From positions 1-64,000 of the forward strand of contig NZ_BDBU01000050.1 of the NCBI RefSeq assembly GCF_001613145.1: DNA of 64,000 bases, read 5' to 3'. The stretch is from Nocardia jejuensis NBRC 103114. Its GTDB lineage: Bacteria > Actinomycetota > Actinomycetes > Mycobacteriales > Mycobacteriaceae. Shown in pieces: positions 8,011 through 15,402 of this stretch. Under the pieces are notes generated by a model that was not told where the DNA came from, did no database searches, and saw nothing but the letters and a program-made list of their open reading frames with translations. Positions within the stretch are counted from its first letter, which is position 1. The number at the start of each line of letters is the position of its first letter. The position numbers and the translations under genes were made by a program.

Positions 8011-8027
8011 TTGGACCTGTGGGTCAA
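8011..8027. promoter_or_regulatory. Candidate TetR operator upstream of TetR gene
   Basis: TTGGACCTGTGGGTCAA is a partial palindrome with TTG/CAA ends, 21 bases before the TetR start. It resembles the complement of the site at 7347-7362 in the SDR leader. Confidence 0.55.
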
Positions 8028-8077
8028 GAACTGCGTCCGGACAACCTCTGAACTGCTCGAATGCGCCGGAACCGGAA

Positions 8078-8119
8078 CGGCAGCGGCCCGTGTCCCTTTC
8101 GGGGCACGGGCCGCTGCCG
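8078..8119. terminator. Terminator of the pnt operon
   Basis: A 19-base-pair stem with one G-U pair and a TTTC loop lies 22 bases downstream of the pntB stop on the reverse strand. Its core CGGCCCGTG/CACGGGCCG resembles the hairpin at 6473-6503. Confidence 0.85.
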
Positions 8120-8140
8120 GATTCCTGGAGTGCAGAGCGC

Positions 8141-9562
8141 CTAGAGCGCCTTGAGTTCCTCGGTGACCGCGCTGACCGACTTCTTGGCGTCGCCGAACAG
8201 CATCGAGGTGGTGTCCGCGTAGAACAGCGGGTTGTCGATGCCCGCGAAGCCGGAGTTCATCGAGCGCTTGAGCACGATGACCGACTTGGCCTTGTCCACG
8301 TCCAGCACCGGCATGCCGTAGATCGGGGACGAGGCGTCCTCGCGGGCGGCCGGGTTGGTGACATCGTTCGCGCCGATGACCAGGGCGACATCGGTGCGGC
8401 CGAATTCGCCGTTGATGTCGTCCATTTCCTTCATGGCGTCATAGGAGACCTCGGCCTCGGCCAGCAGCACGTTCATGTGACCGGGCATGCGACCGGCGAC
8501 CGGATGGATCGCGTACTTGACCTCGACGCCCTTGGCCTCGAGCAGGGCCGCCATCTCCTTGACCGCGTGCTGGGCCTGGGCCACGGCCATGCCGTAACCC
8601 GGGACCACGATGACCTGGTTGGCGTACGCCATCTGAATGGCCGCGTCCGCCGCGGAGGTGGCCTTGGCCTGCTTGGCCTCGCCGTCGCCGCCCGCACCCG
8701 GCGCGGTGGAGCCGCCACCGAATCCGCCCGCCACGATGGCGGGGATGGACCGGTTCATGGCCTTGGCCATCAGGTTGGTCAGGATGGTGCCGGACGCGCC
8801 GACGATCATGCCCGCCACGATCATGGCGGTGTTGTTCAGCGCGAGACCCGCTGCGGCAGCGGACAAGCCGGTGAGCGCGTTGAGCAGCGAGATGACCACG
8901 GGCATGTCCGCGCCGCCGATCGGCAGCACGACCATTAGGCCCAGGATGCCCGCGAGCACCAGGACCAGGATCATCCAGTACTGCGGCACACCGTCTTTGG
9001 TGGCGCCGATGCCGATGACCACGGCGGCGGCGATCGCACCGGCGAACAGCAGCAGATTCAGCGGCTGCTGCAGACGGCCGATGGTGATCGGCTTACCCGA
9101 GAGCAGTTCCTGCAACTTCGCGAACGCGATGCACGAGCCCCAGAACGAGATCGAGCCGATGATGGCCGCGAACATCGAGGCGATCACGATGTGCGCGGTC
9201 GGCTGCTCGTCGGCCGGGAAGTGCGAGAACCCGGTGGTCTCCAGGAATTCCGCCCACGCGATGAGCGCGACGGTGCCACCGCCGACGCCGTTGAACGCGG
9301 CGACCAGCTGCGGCATGGCGGTCATCTTGGTGAAGCGGGCCGGGGGCACGCCCAGGCCGATGCCGACGACCAGACCGGCGATGATGATGATCCAGTTGTT
9401 GGTGTCGCGGATCGAGATGAACGTCGCGATCACGGCGATGAGCATGCCGAGCGCGGCGATCTGGTTGCCGCGCACCGCGGTCTTCGGGCCGGTCAGGCCC
9501 ATCAGACCGTAGATGAACATCGCGAACGCGACGATGTAGAGAATATTGACCAGATTGTCCAT
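8141..9562 (-). CDS. pntB: NAD(P) transhydrogenase subunit beta
   Basis: This 473-residue protein has about nine N-terminal membrane spans (residues 1-260), forming the dII proton channel half, and the NADP-binding dIII domain at about 290-473. The dIII signatures are VPGYGMAVAQAQHAV, IHPVAGRMPGHMNVLLAEA and GANDVTNPAA, followed by GMPVLDVDKA, where NADP is held. Together with PntAA and PntAB it couples hydride transfer from NADH to NADP with proton entry, supplying NADPH. A three-base gap separates it from pntAB. The split of the alpha subunit into two genes is the arrangement usual in mycobacteria, nocardiae and alphaproteobacteria. Confidence 0.97.
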   Translation of the reverse strand: MDNLVNILYIVAFAMFIYGLMGLTGPKTAVRGNQIAALGMLIAVIATFISIRDTNNWIIIIAGLVVGIGLGVPPARFTKMTAMPQLVAAFNGVGGGTVALIAWAEFLETTGFSHFPADEQPTAHIVIASMFAAIIGSISFWGSCIAFAKLQELLSGKPITIGRLQQPLNLLLFAGAIAAAVVIGIGATKDGVPQYWMILVLVLAGILGLMVVLPIGGADMPVVISLLNALTGLSAAAAGLALNNTAMIVAGMIVGASGTILTNLMAKAMNRSIPAIVAGGFGGGSTAPGAGGDGEAKQAKATSAADAAIQMAYANQVIVVPGYGMAVAQAQHAVKEMAALLEAKGVEVKYAIHPVAGRMPGHMNVLLAEAEVSYDAMKEMDDINGEFGRTDVALVIGANDVTNPAAREDASSPIYGMPVLDVDKAKSVIVLKRSMNSGFAGIDNPLFYADTTSMLFGDAKKSVSAVTEELKAL

Positions 9563-9565
9563 GAT

Positions 9566-9907
9566 TCAGCGGCCAGCCTTATCGGTAGTGCCGGGGCGCT
9601 GCGCGCCCGATGCGCCGGCTTTCTTGCCCTTGAACATGCCCAACATGCGGTCGGTGACCACGAACCCGCCGATGACGTTCAGCGTTCCGAAGACCACCGC
9701 GACGAACAGGATGATCTGCATGAGCACCGAGGGGTGCTCGATCTTGCCGAACACGACCAGCGCGCCGAGCACCACGATGCCGTGAATGGCGTTGGTGCCG
9801 GACATGAGTGGGGTGTGCAGGGTGTTGGGGACCTTGGAGATGACCGCGAAGCCCACGAATCCGGACAGCACCAGAATCGCGATGTTCGCCAGAAGTTCGG
9901 TGTACAT
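9566..9907 (-). CDS. pntAB: NAD(P) transhydrogenase subunit alpha part 2 (membrane)
   Basis: This 113-residue protein carries three to four membrane spans: YTELLANIAILVLSGFVGFA, HGIVVLGALVVFG and VLMQIILFVAVVFGTLNVIGG. The conserved loop VPNTLHTPLMSGTNAIHGI between the first two spans is the family hallmark. It forms the alpha half of the dII proton-translocating domain. Its start overlaps the pntAA stop by one base (TGATG), so translation is likely coupled. The C-terminal 20 residues (KGKKAGASGAQRPGTTDKAGR) are a hydrophilic tail. Confidence 0.96.
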   Translation of the reverse strand: MYTELLANIAILVLSGFVGFAVISKVPNTLHTPLMSGTNAIHGIVVLGALVVFGKIEHPSVLMQIILFVAVVFGTLNVIGGFVVTDRMLGMFKGKKAGASGAQRPGTTDKAGR

Positions 9908-11049
9908 CAGGCTTCCTTCTCACGCGTCACGCAGGAATCCGCGAGCACCTGATCGCTGAAATCGGGTGCCAGGACACCGTCTTTCAGCATCAGGTCCAGC
10001 AGTGCCTGGATGTTCTTGGAGTACAGCTCCGAGGCGTGCTCGGGCATGGTGGCCGGCAGGTTCAGCGGCGAGGCGATGGTGACCCCGTGGCGCACAACGG
10101 TTTTGCCGGGCTCGGTGAGCTCGCAGTTGCCGCCGGTCTCACCGGCCATGTCGATGATGACGCTGCCGGGCTTCATGCCCTCCACGGCGGCGGCCGTCAC
10201 CAGGCGCGGGGCGGGACGACCCGGAACCAGCGCGGTGGTGATCACCACGTCGAAGCCCTTGATCGCGTTCTCCAGCGCGGCCTGCTGCTGCACCTTCTCC
10301 TCGTCGGTGAGCTCGCGGGCGTACCCGCCCTCACCGGCGGCGTCGATGCCCAGGTCCAGCCACTGCGAGCCGACCGAGCGCACCTGATCGGCGACCTCGG
10401 GACGCACGTCGTAACCGGTGGGCCGCCCACCCAGGCGCTTGGCCGTGGCCAGTGCCTGCAGCCCGGCCACGCCGACGCCCAGGACCAGGACGGTCGCGGG
10501 CTTCACGGTGCCGGCCGCCGTGGTCAGCATGGGGAAAAAGCGGGTGGATTCCGAGGCCGCGAGCAGCACGGCCTTGTATCCGGCGACATTGGCCTGGGAC
10601 GAGAGCGCGTCCATGACCTGGGCGCGGGAGATACGCGGAATCGCTTCCACGGCAAAGGCTTGCACGCCCGCGGCCTTGAGCGCGCCGATCTTGGTGTCGG
10701 CGTTGCGGGGTGCGAGGAAGCCGATCAGCGTCTGCCCGGAGGTCAGCTTGGCGATCTCGGAGTCGTTGGGCGGAGCCACTTTGACCACGACGTCGGCACT
10801 CCACGGATCGCCGATGGTCGCACCCGCATCGGTGTACGCCTCGTCCGGAATGAGCGCGCCCAGGCCGGCGCCGGCCTCGACGATCACCTCCGCGCCCTGC
10901 TTCAGCAGGGCCGGAATGATCTTCGGCACCAATGCCACACGTCGTTCGTCCGCGTTGGTCTCGCGAACCACGCCGACGCGTGCCCCGCGCGGAGCGCCAG
11001 CATCAGCGCTGCGGGATGCTCCGCTGACCTCGCTCTGCGTTGTGTCCAC
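9907..11049 (-). CDS. pntAA: NAD(P) transhydrogenase subunit alpha part 1 (NAD-binding)
   Basis: This 380-residue soluble dI domain belongs to the alanine dehydrogenase/PNT superfamily. The N-terminal part has VGVVRETNADERRVALVPK, and the central Rossmann motif is VLVLGVGVAGLQALATAKRLG near 190-210, where GxGxxG binds NAD. VITTALVPGRPAP and GSVIIDMAGETGGNCE are also conserved. The start GTG 11049 is preceded by AAGGAAG. The first 20 residues are an Ala/Ser/Gly-rich extension typical of the actinobacterial form. It is the first gene of pntAA-pntAB-pntB. Its 328-base upstream region carries inverted repeats. Confidence 0.96.
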   Translation of the reverse strand: MDTTQSEVSGASRSADAGAPRGARVGVVRETNADERRVALVPKIIPALLKQGAEVIVEAGAGLGALIPDEAYTDAGATIGDPWSADVVVKVAPPNDSEIAKLTSGQTLIGFLAPRNADTKIGALKAAGVQAFAVEAIPRISRAQVMDALSSQANVAGYKAVLLAASESTRFFPMLTTAAGTVKPATVLVLGVGVAGLQALATAKRLGGRPTGYDVRPEVADQVRSVGSQWLDLGIDAAGEGGYARELTDEEKVQQQAALENAIKGFDVVITTALVPGRPAPRLVTAAAVEGMKPGSVIIDMAGETGGNCELTEPGKTVVRHGVTIASPLNLPATMPEHASELYSKNIQALLDLMLKDGVLAPDFSDQVLADSCVTREKEA

Positions 11050-11377
11050 TTGTCAAACTTCCTTCTCTTGGTGAGCCCAGGCCACCCTGTTTCCATGATG
11101 GGCCGCGTCACCGGTCCAAACGGTGGGCCGAACTTACTGTGGAGTAAGTTCGTGAGAATTCTCGCAACTGTACCTGGTCCGCGGTGAGAGTAGCCGAGAT
11201 AGGCATCACATGGTGTGGCGAGAAAACCGGACACGCACATGCTCTGTCAGTGGCGCTACCTGCCACAAGGGGTAGCTCCAGGGTTCGCTACCAACCGGTA
11301 GGCGTGCACCCAGCTGGGGCGCTCGCGGTCGCCGGCAGGGGTGTCGCGGATCACTCTTACGCCGTAATGTCTGGCTG
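11050..11377. promoter_or_regulatory. Divergent pnt/HIT regulatory region with inverted repeats
   Basis: No gene was seen in this stretch. GAACTTAC (11130-11137) pairs with GTAAGTTC (11144-11151) around a six-base spacer, and GAGAATTCTC at 11154-11163 is a perfect palindrome; both lie about 80-115 bases before pntAA. Nearer the HIT gene, GCTACC/GGTAGC is repeated in inverted form at 11255-11276 and again, slightly imperfect, at 11287-11303. These may be operators or RNA hairpins. TAATGT at about 11366-11371 just before the HIT start could be a -10 box for a near-leaderless transcript. Confidence 0.5.
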
Positions 11378-11830
11378 GTGAGTGGCTGCATCTTTTGCGA
11401 GATCGTGGCGGGTGCCGCACCCGCGACCAAGGTCTTCGAGGACGACATCGTGATGGCCTTCCTCGATATCCGGCCCATCACCCGGGGGCACACGCTGGTG
11501 ATCCCCAAGCGTCATGCGACGAACCTGGACGATCTGAATCCCGCGCTGGGCGCCCAACTCTTCGCGTTCGGCCACCGCCTGGCCAAGGCCGTGCGCCGCA
11601 GCGATCTCGGCGCGGACGGTGCGAACCTGGTCCTGAACGACGGCAAGGCCGCGTTCCAGACCGTGCATCATGTTCACCTGCATGTGGTTCCGCGGCAGCA
11701 CGGCGACATCCTGACGTTCGCGAAAGGTTTCGTGCTGCGCCGCCCGCACGACCGCGAGACGACCGCCGCCGCCATCCGGTCCGGCCTGGACCGGCTCGCG
11801 GCCGAGGAGAAGAAGGGAACCAGCGCATGA
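11378..11830 (+). CDS. HIT-family nucleotide-binding hydrolase (HINT/Fhit-like)
   Basis: This 150-residue protein starts at GTG 11378. The histidine triad is H98-V-H100-L-H102-V-V, with H100 the expected nucleophile. CIFCEI at the N-terminus (C4, C7) matches the Hint-type zinc pair, and VFEDDIVMAFLDIRP plus GHTLVIPKRH are conserved nucleotide-site strands. The family hydrolyses AMP-linked substrates such as adenosine phosphoramidates. The next gene starts within its stop codon (ATGA). A likely near-leaderless transcript is discussed under the 11050-11377 region. Confidence 0.95.
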   Translation: MSGCIFCEIVAGAAPATKVFEDDIVMAFLDIRPITRGHTLVIPKRHATNLDDLNPALGAQLFAFGHRLAKAVRRSDLGADGANLVLNDGKAAFQTVHHVHLHVVPRQHGDILTFAKGFVLRRPHDRETTAAAIRSGLDRLAAEEKKGTSA

Positions 11831-12645
11831 CCGACACGGTGCCGGACCGAACCGACATCACGGCCCTGCTGTCCGCAGAGTGGGACGCTCTGGCCCGGCT
11901 GGTGGACGGCCTGGACGAGGTCCGTTGGCGCACACCGTCGAGGCTGCCCGGATGGACCGTGTTCGACGTGTTCGCGCATGTCATCGGTACCGAGTCGCTG
12001 CTGCTGGGTGAGCCGGTGCCGGATCTGAACGTGGCCGGCGACCACATCCGCAATCAGTTCGGCGAACTCAACGAGAAATGGATCCAGTCCTTTCGCGCGC
12101 TGAGCGGGTCGCAACTGCTCGAGCGTTTCCGCGATGTCACGGGGCGACGGGTCAAGGCGCTCAGCGAGATCGGTCCCGAGGCGTGGGCCGAGCTCATGCC
12201 GACTCCGGTCGGCATGCAGCCCTACGGCCGGTTCATGCGGGTGCGCCTGTTCGACTGCTGGATGCACGAACTCGATATCGCCGACGCGCTGGGGGAGGCG
12301 ATCGCGGAGGGTGGGCCGCGCGCGGAAACCGCCTTCGCCGAACTGATTCCGACCCTCGGCCGCGCCGTGGTGAAGGGTGCGGGCGCGCCCGACGGCTCGC
12401 GGATCACCTTCGAACTCACCGGCGGGGTGCCGCGGACCCTGCACGTGGCGGTCACCGGCACCCGGGCGGACCTCGTCGACACCCTGGACGGCCCCGCCGA
12501 TGTCGTGATCACCCTCGACTCCGGCCTTTTCGCACGCCTGCGCGGTGGCCGCACCACGGTCGACGCGCACGCGGGCGAATTCACCCTTGCCGGTGACACC
12601 GGGCTGGGCGACCGCCTGGTCCGCGGCCTGGCCTTCACCATCTGA
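11827..12645 (+). CDS. Maleylpyruvate isomerase-family (DinB-fold) mycothiol-dependent protein
   Basis: This 272-residue protein begins MTDTVPDRTDITALL at ATG 11827, overlapping the HIT stop by four bases. The N-terminal DinB four-helix bundle shows WRTPSRLPGWTVFDVFAHVIG, with the conserved PGW and the metal His of FAHVIG, and later FDCWMHELDIADALG supplies the second metal His. A C-terminal alpha/beta domain (about 180-272) with FELTGG and LDTLDGPADVVITLDSG resembles the SCP2-like half. Family members use a divalent metal and often mycothiol for isomerase or transferase chemistry. The substrate is unknown, so a maleylpyruvate role should not be assumed. Confidence 0.9.
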   Translation: MTDTVPDRTDITALLSAEWDALARLVDGLDEVRWRTPSRLPGWTVFDVFAHVIGTESLLLGEPVPDLNVAGDHIRNQFGELNEKWIQSFRALSGSQLLERFRDVTGRRVKALSEIGPEAWAELMPTPVGMQPYGRFMRVRLFDCWMHELDIADALGEAIAEGGPRAETAFAELIPTLGRAVVKGAGAPDGSRITFELTGGVPRTLHVAVTGTRADLVDTLDGPADVVITLDSGLFARLRGGRTTVDAHAGEFTLAGDTGLGDRLVRGLAFTI

Positions 12646-12651
12646 GCGCCG

Positions 12652-13293
12652 GTGCGACTGTTCCTGTCCAGCTACCGTTTCGGCGCGCATCAGAATCGCC
12701 TGCTCGAGCTGCTCGGTGCGCCACCCGGCCGGGTGGCCGTCGTGGCCAACGCCTGTGACGCCTGGCCCTCGGCCTGGCAGAGTGCGGTGAGCAGCGATCT
12801 TTTCCCGCTGCGCCGCTTGGGATTCGAGCCCGAGGTGCTCGATCTGCGCGACTACATCGATCGGCCCGAGGCGCTGGAACGCACCCTGTCCGGGTTCCCC
12901 ATGGTGTGGGTGCGCGGCGGCAATACCTTCGTGCTGCGCGCCCAGTTCGCCCGCAGCGGAGCCGATCTCGCGCTCACCCGACTGCTCGCCGACGATGCGA
13001 TCCTCTATGCGGGCTACAGCGCGGGCGCCTGTGTGATGACGCCCGACCTGCACGGTCTCGAACCCGTGGACGATCCCGCCGAGGTGCGCACGGCCTGCGG
13101 TATCGAACCACGCTGGGACGGTCTGGGTCTGGTGGACCGGCGCATCGTCCCGCACCTGGATTCGCCCACCGACCCCGATGGCGAGGCCCGGAAACTGGTG
13201 CGCCGCTACCAGTCCGAGGGCATCGCGCACTGGGCGTTGACCGACGACCATGCCGTGGTGGTCGACGGCGGCATCACCCAGGTGCTCACCTGA
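12652..13293 (+). CDS. Peptidase E-like protein (family S51)
   Basis: This 213-residue protein starts at GTG 12652, six bases after the preceding stop, so the HIT, DinB and peptidase genes look like one operon. It shows the class I glutamine-amidotransferase-like fold of dipeptidase E: VRLFLSSYRFG at the N-terminus, FPMVWVRGGNTFVLR near 82-97, and the nucleophile elbow AGYSAGACVM with Ser123. Next come GLGLVDRRIVPHLD, with the likely catalytic His, and HWALTDDHAVVVDG near the end. Characterised members cleave Asp-X dipeptides or cyanophycin dipeptides; the precise substrate here is unassigned. Confidence 0.88.
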   Translation: MRLFLSSYRFGAHQNRLLELLGAPPGRVAVVANACDAWPSAWQSAVSSDLFPLRRLGFEPEVLDLRDYIDRPEALERTLSGFPMVWVRGGNTFVLRAQFARSGADLALTRLLADDAILYAGYSAGACVMTPDLHGLEPVDDPAEVRTACGIEPRWDGLGLVDRRIVPHLDSPTDPDGEARKLVRRYQSEGIAHWALTDDHAVVVDGGITQVLT

Positions 13294-13315
13294 CGCCCGT
13301 TCCCCTTTCGGGTGG

Positions 13316-14749
13316 TCAGTCCTTGTGGCGAAGGCCGTGCGCGAGAGCGACGGCGGCGGAGGCGAAGGCTCCGACGGCGAGCGCGGTGAAGCTGGCCACA
13401 TAGGCGTTCACCGTCGGCACGTGGGTGCCGGAGATGACGTGCGCGGTCAGAATCGATCCGGTGACTGCACCTGCGATGCTGCCGCCCGCGGTGCGGACCA
13501 GGGAGTTGATGCCCGAGGCGATGCCGCTCTCGTTCATCGGCACGTGCTGCACGGCGAGGCTGCCCAGCGCCGCGTAGCCGATGCCGAAGCCGGTGCCCTG
13601 CAGGATCTGCGCGATCACCATGTCGTACCCGTGATCATGGGAGATCGCGAGCCAGGCCATCGACAATCCGGCGAACACCGAACCGATCGCGAGGGTGTAG
13701 GCCGGGCCGATCTTGCCGGCGATCCGGCCGGTATTGAACGAGAAGAAGGTCATCAGCACTGCGCTCGGGATGCCGTAGAGGCCGACCGCGAGCACCGAAC
13801 CGGACAGGCCGTAGCCGACCTTGTCCGCCGGAGCCTGGATGAAGTTCGAGACCAGCGTGAACGCGCCGAACATGGAGAAACCGAGCAGGAACGAGGCCAG
13901 GTTCGCGGTCAGCGACTTCGGGCCGACCAGCAACTGCAGACGCACCAGCGGCTGCTGCACCTTGAGTTCCACGACCACCCAGATGACGGCGAGCACGATC
14001 GCGCCGGCGAACAGTTCGAGCACAGAACTCGAATCCCAGCCCCAGCGCGGACCCTCGCTGATGCCCAGCAGCAGGCAGATGAGCAGCCCGGCCAGGAGCG
14101 CGGCGCCGATGTAGTCCGGCTTGCCGCCGTGGCGCACGCCATTGTTCTTGGTGCTCAACTGAATCAGCACGATGGCGACCACGCCCAGTCCGGCGGTCAG
14201 CCAGAACACCGGGTGCGGGCTCTCGGTGTGATCGGCGATGACGCCGGTCACCAGCAGGCCGATCGTGCCGCCGACGCCCATGGTGCCCGAGACGATGCCG
14301 ATCGCGCCGACCAGTCGTTCGCGCGGGAAGGTATCGCGAATGATGCCGATGGCGAGCGGGATCATGGCCGCCGAGGTGCCCTGCAGGGCACGGCCGACGA
14401 TGTACACCCCGAGCGAGTCGGCGAAGGCACAGATGACCGAGCCGACGATGAGCATGCCCATGGCGGTCAGCACCAGCGGCTTCTTGCCGTACATGTCGCC
14501 GAAGCGCGAGAGCAGCGGGGTCGCCACGGCGCCCGAGAGCAGGGCGGCGGTGAAGAGCCAGGTGACGCCGGAGACGTCGGTGTGCAGCTGCACGATCATG
14601 CGCGGCAGCAGTGGGATCACGACGGTCTGCTGCAGCGAGACGACCAGGCCGGCCGCGCACAGGGCGAGCAGTGTCAGGCGCAGGTGGTTGGCCTGGGAGC
14701 GGTCGTCGGCGGTGGTTCCGGCGGCCTGACCGACAGCGGTCGAAGTCAT
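13316..14749 (-). CDS. MFS transporter, DHA2-like, 14 spans
   Basis: This 477-residue protein starts at ATG 14749 (MTSTAVGQAAG); a start nine codons upstream would enter the AT-rich promoter. The first span contains LVVSLQQTVVIPLLPRM, the second is followed by motif A (LLSRFGDMYGKKPLV), and motif C appears as GTMGVGGTIGLLVTGVIAD. About 14 hydrophobic segments are visible. Export of a drug or metabolite by proton antiport is the family role. It is divergent from the MarR gene at 14809 with a 59-base AT-rich intergenic region, so MarR is the likely regulator. It ends 22 bases from the convergent peptidase gene. Confidence 0.92.
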   Translation of the reverse strand: MTSTAVGQAAGTTADDRSQANHLRLTLLALCAAGLVVSLQQTVVIPLLPRMIVQLHTDVSGVTWLFTAALLSGAVATPLLSRFGDMYGKKPLVLTAMGMLIVGSVICAFADSLGVYIVGRALQGTSAAMIPLAIGIIRDTFPRERLVGAIGIVSGTMGVGGTIGLLVTGVIADHTESPHPVFWLTAGLGVVAIVLIQLSTKNNGVRHGGKPDYIGAALLAGLLICLLLGISEGPRWGWDSSSVLELFAGAIVLAVIWVVVELKVQQPLVRLQLLVGPKSLTANLASFLLGFSMFGAFTLVSNFIQAPADKVGYGLSGSVLAVGLYGIPSAVLMTFFSFNTGRIAGKIGPAYTLAIGSVFAGLSMAWLAISHDHGYDMVIAQILQGTGFGIGYAALGSLAVQHVPMNESGIASGINSLVRTAGGSIAGAVTGSILTAHVISGTHVPTVNAYVASFTALAVGAFASAAVALAHGLRHKD

Positions 14750-14808
14750 GCGGGGGTCCCCTAGATTACTTACCAAAATTAACTAAAAGAGTTTCGTAAG
14801 ATAACCAC
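14750..14808. promoter_or_regulatory. AT-rich divergent promoter of MFS and MarR genes
   Basis: A short AT-rich patch lies in very GC-rich surroundings, with the inverted pentamers CTTAC (14769-14773) and GTAAG (14795-14799) 21 bases apart. It is probably two overlapping promoters and the MarR operator. Confidence 0.5.
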
Positions 14809-15345
14809 ATGCCACGCACGGAAGCCAACCCTCTGCCCGAAGTTGACGCAGGTCACATCGTGGAACTCGAACGGGTGCTGGCGCGAATCGCCTACGTGCT
14901 GACCCGGGTTCGCCGCCACGACCAGGCGCTCGCGGAATGCGGCGTGACCATCGACCGCGCCAGCGTTCCGCTGCTGCGCGTGCTCGCCGATTCGGGGGAG
15001 CCGATGCGCCTGGGTGAACTCGCCACCCGCCTCGATGTCGAAGCGCCGCACGTGACGCGGCAGATCAAACGGCTCGAGAAGTCGGGGTATGTCGAGCGTG
15101 TCCCCGATCCCGACGACGGGCGGGCGCAGCGCGTCAGCATCACCGCTGCCGGGCGCACCACCGTCGATGCCGTGCGCGACGTCTTCCGCGGCTGGATGGG
15201 TTCGGCGCTCGCGGACTGGAGCCCCGAGGATCTCGAGGCGCTCGCCGTCCTCAATCACCGCATGGTCGACGATTTCCTCGATCACGCCGAGAGCCTCGGC
15301 GATATAGCAGTGGCTTCCCGCTACCGCCGCCCCACGCTCTCCTGA
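14809..15345 (+). CDS. MarR-family transcriptional regulator
   Basis: This 178-residue protein has the winged helix-turn-helix MRLGELATRLDVEAPHVTRQ followed by IKRLEKSGYVERVPDPDDGR, where the DPDDGR wing and the AQRVSITAAG strand are diagnostic of MarR. The start ATG 14809 lies 27 bases past the AT-rich patch. It is divergent from the MFS transporter and probably represses it until a phenolic or drug-like ligand is bound; the ligand is unknown. Confidence 0.93.
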   Translation: MPRTEANPLPEVDAGHIVELERVLARIAYVLTRVRRHDQALAECGVTIDRASVPLLRVLADSGEPMRLGELATRLDVEAPHVTRQIKRLEKSGYVERVPDPDDGRAQRVSITAAGRTTVDAVRDVFRGWMGSALADWSPEDLEALAVLNHRMVDDFLDHAESLGDIAVASRYRRPTLS

Positions 15346-15402
15346 ACCCGTCGCGTTCGGTGGCTCGTGGTGCAGGGTGGCGACGTGGGGTGCGGGGTAT
15401 GG

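Noticed and set aside
11250..11303. Riboswitch before the HIT gene
   Set aside because: The GCTACC hairpins do not match a known conserved core; kept only as inverted repeats.
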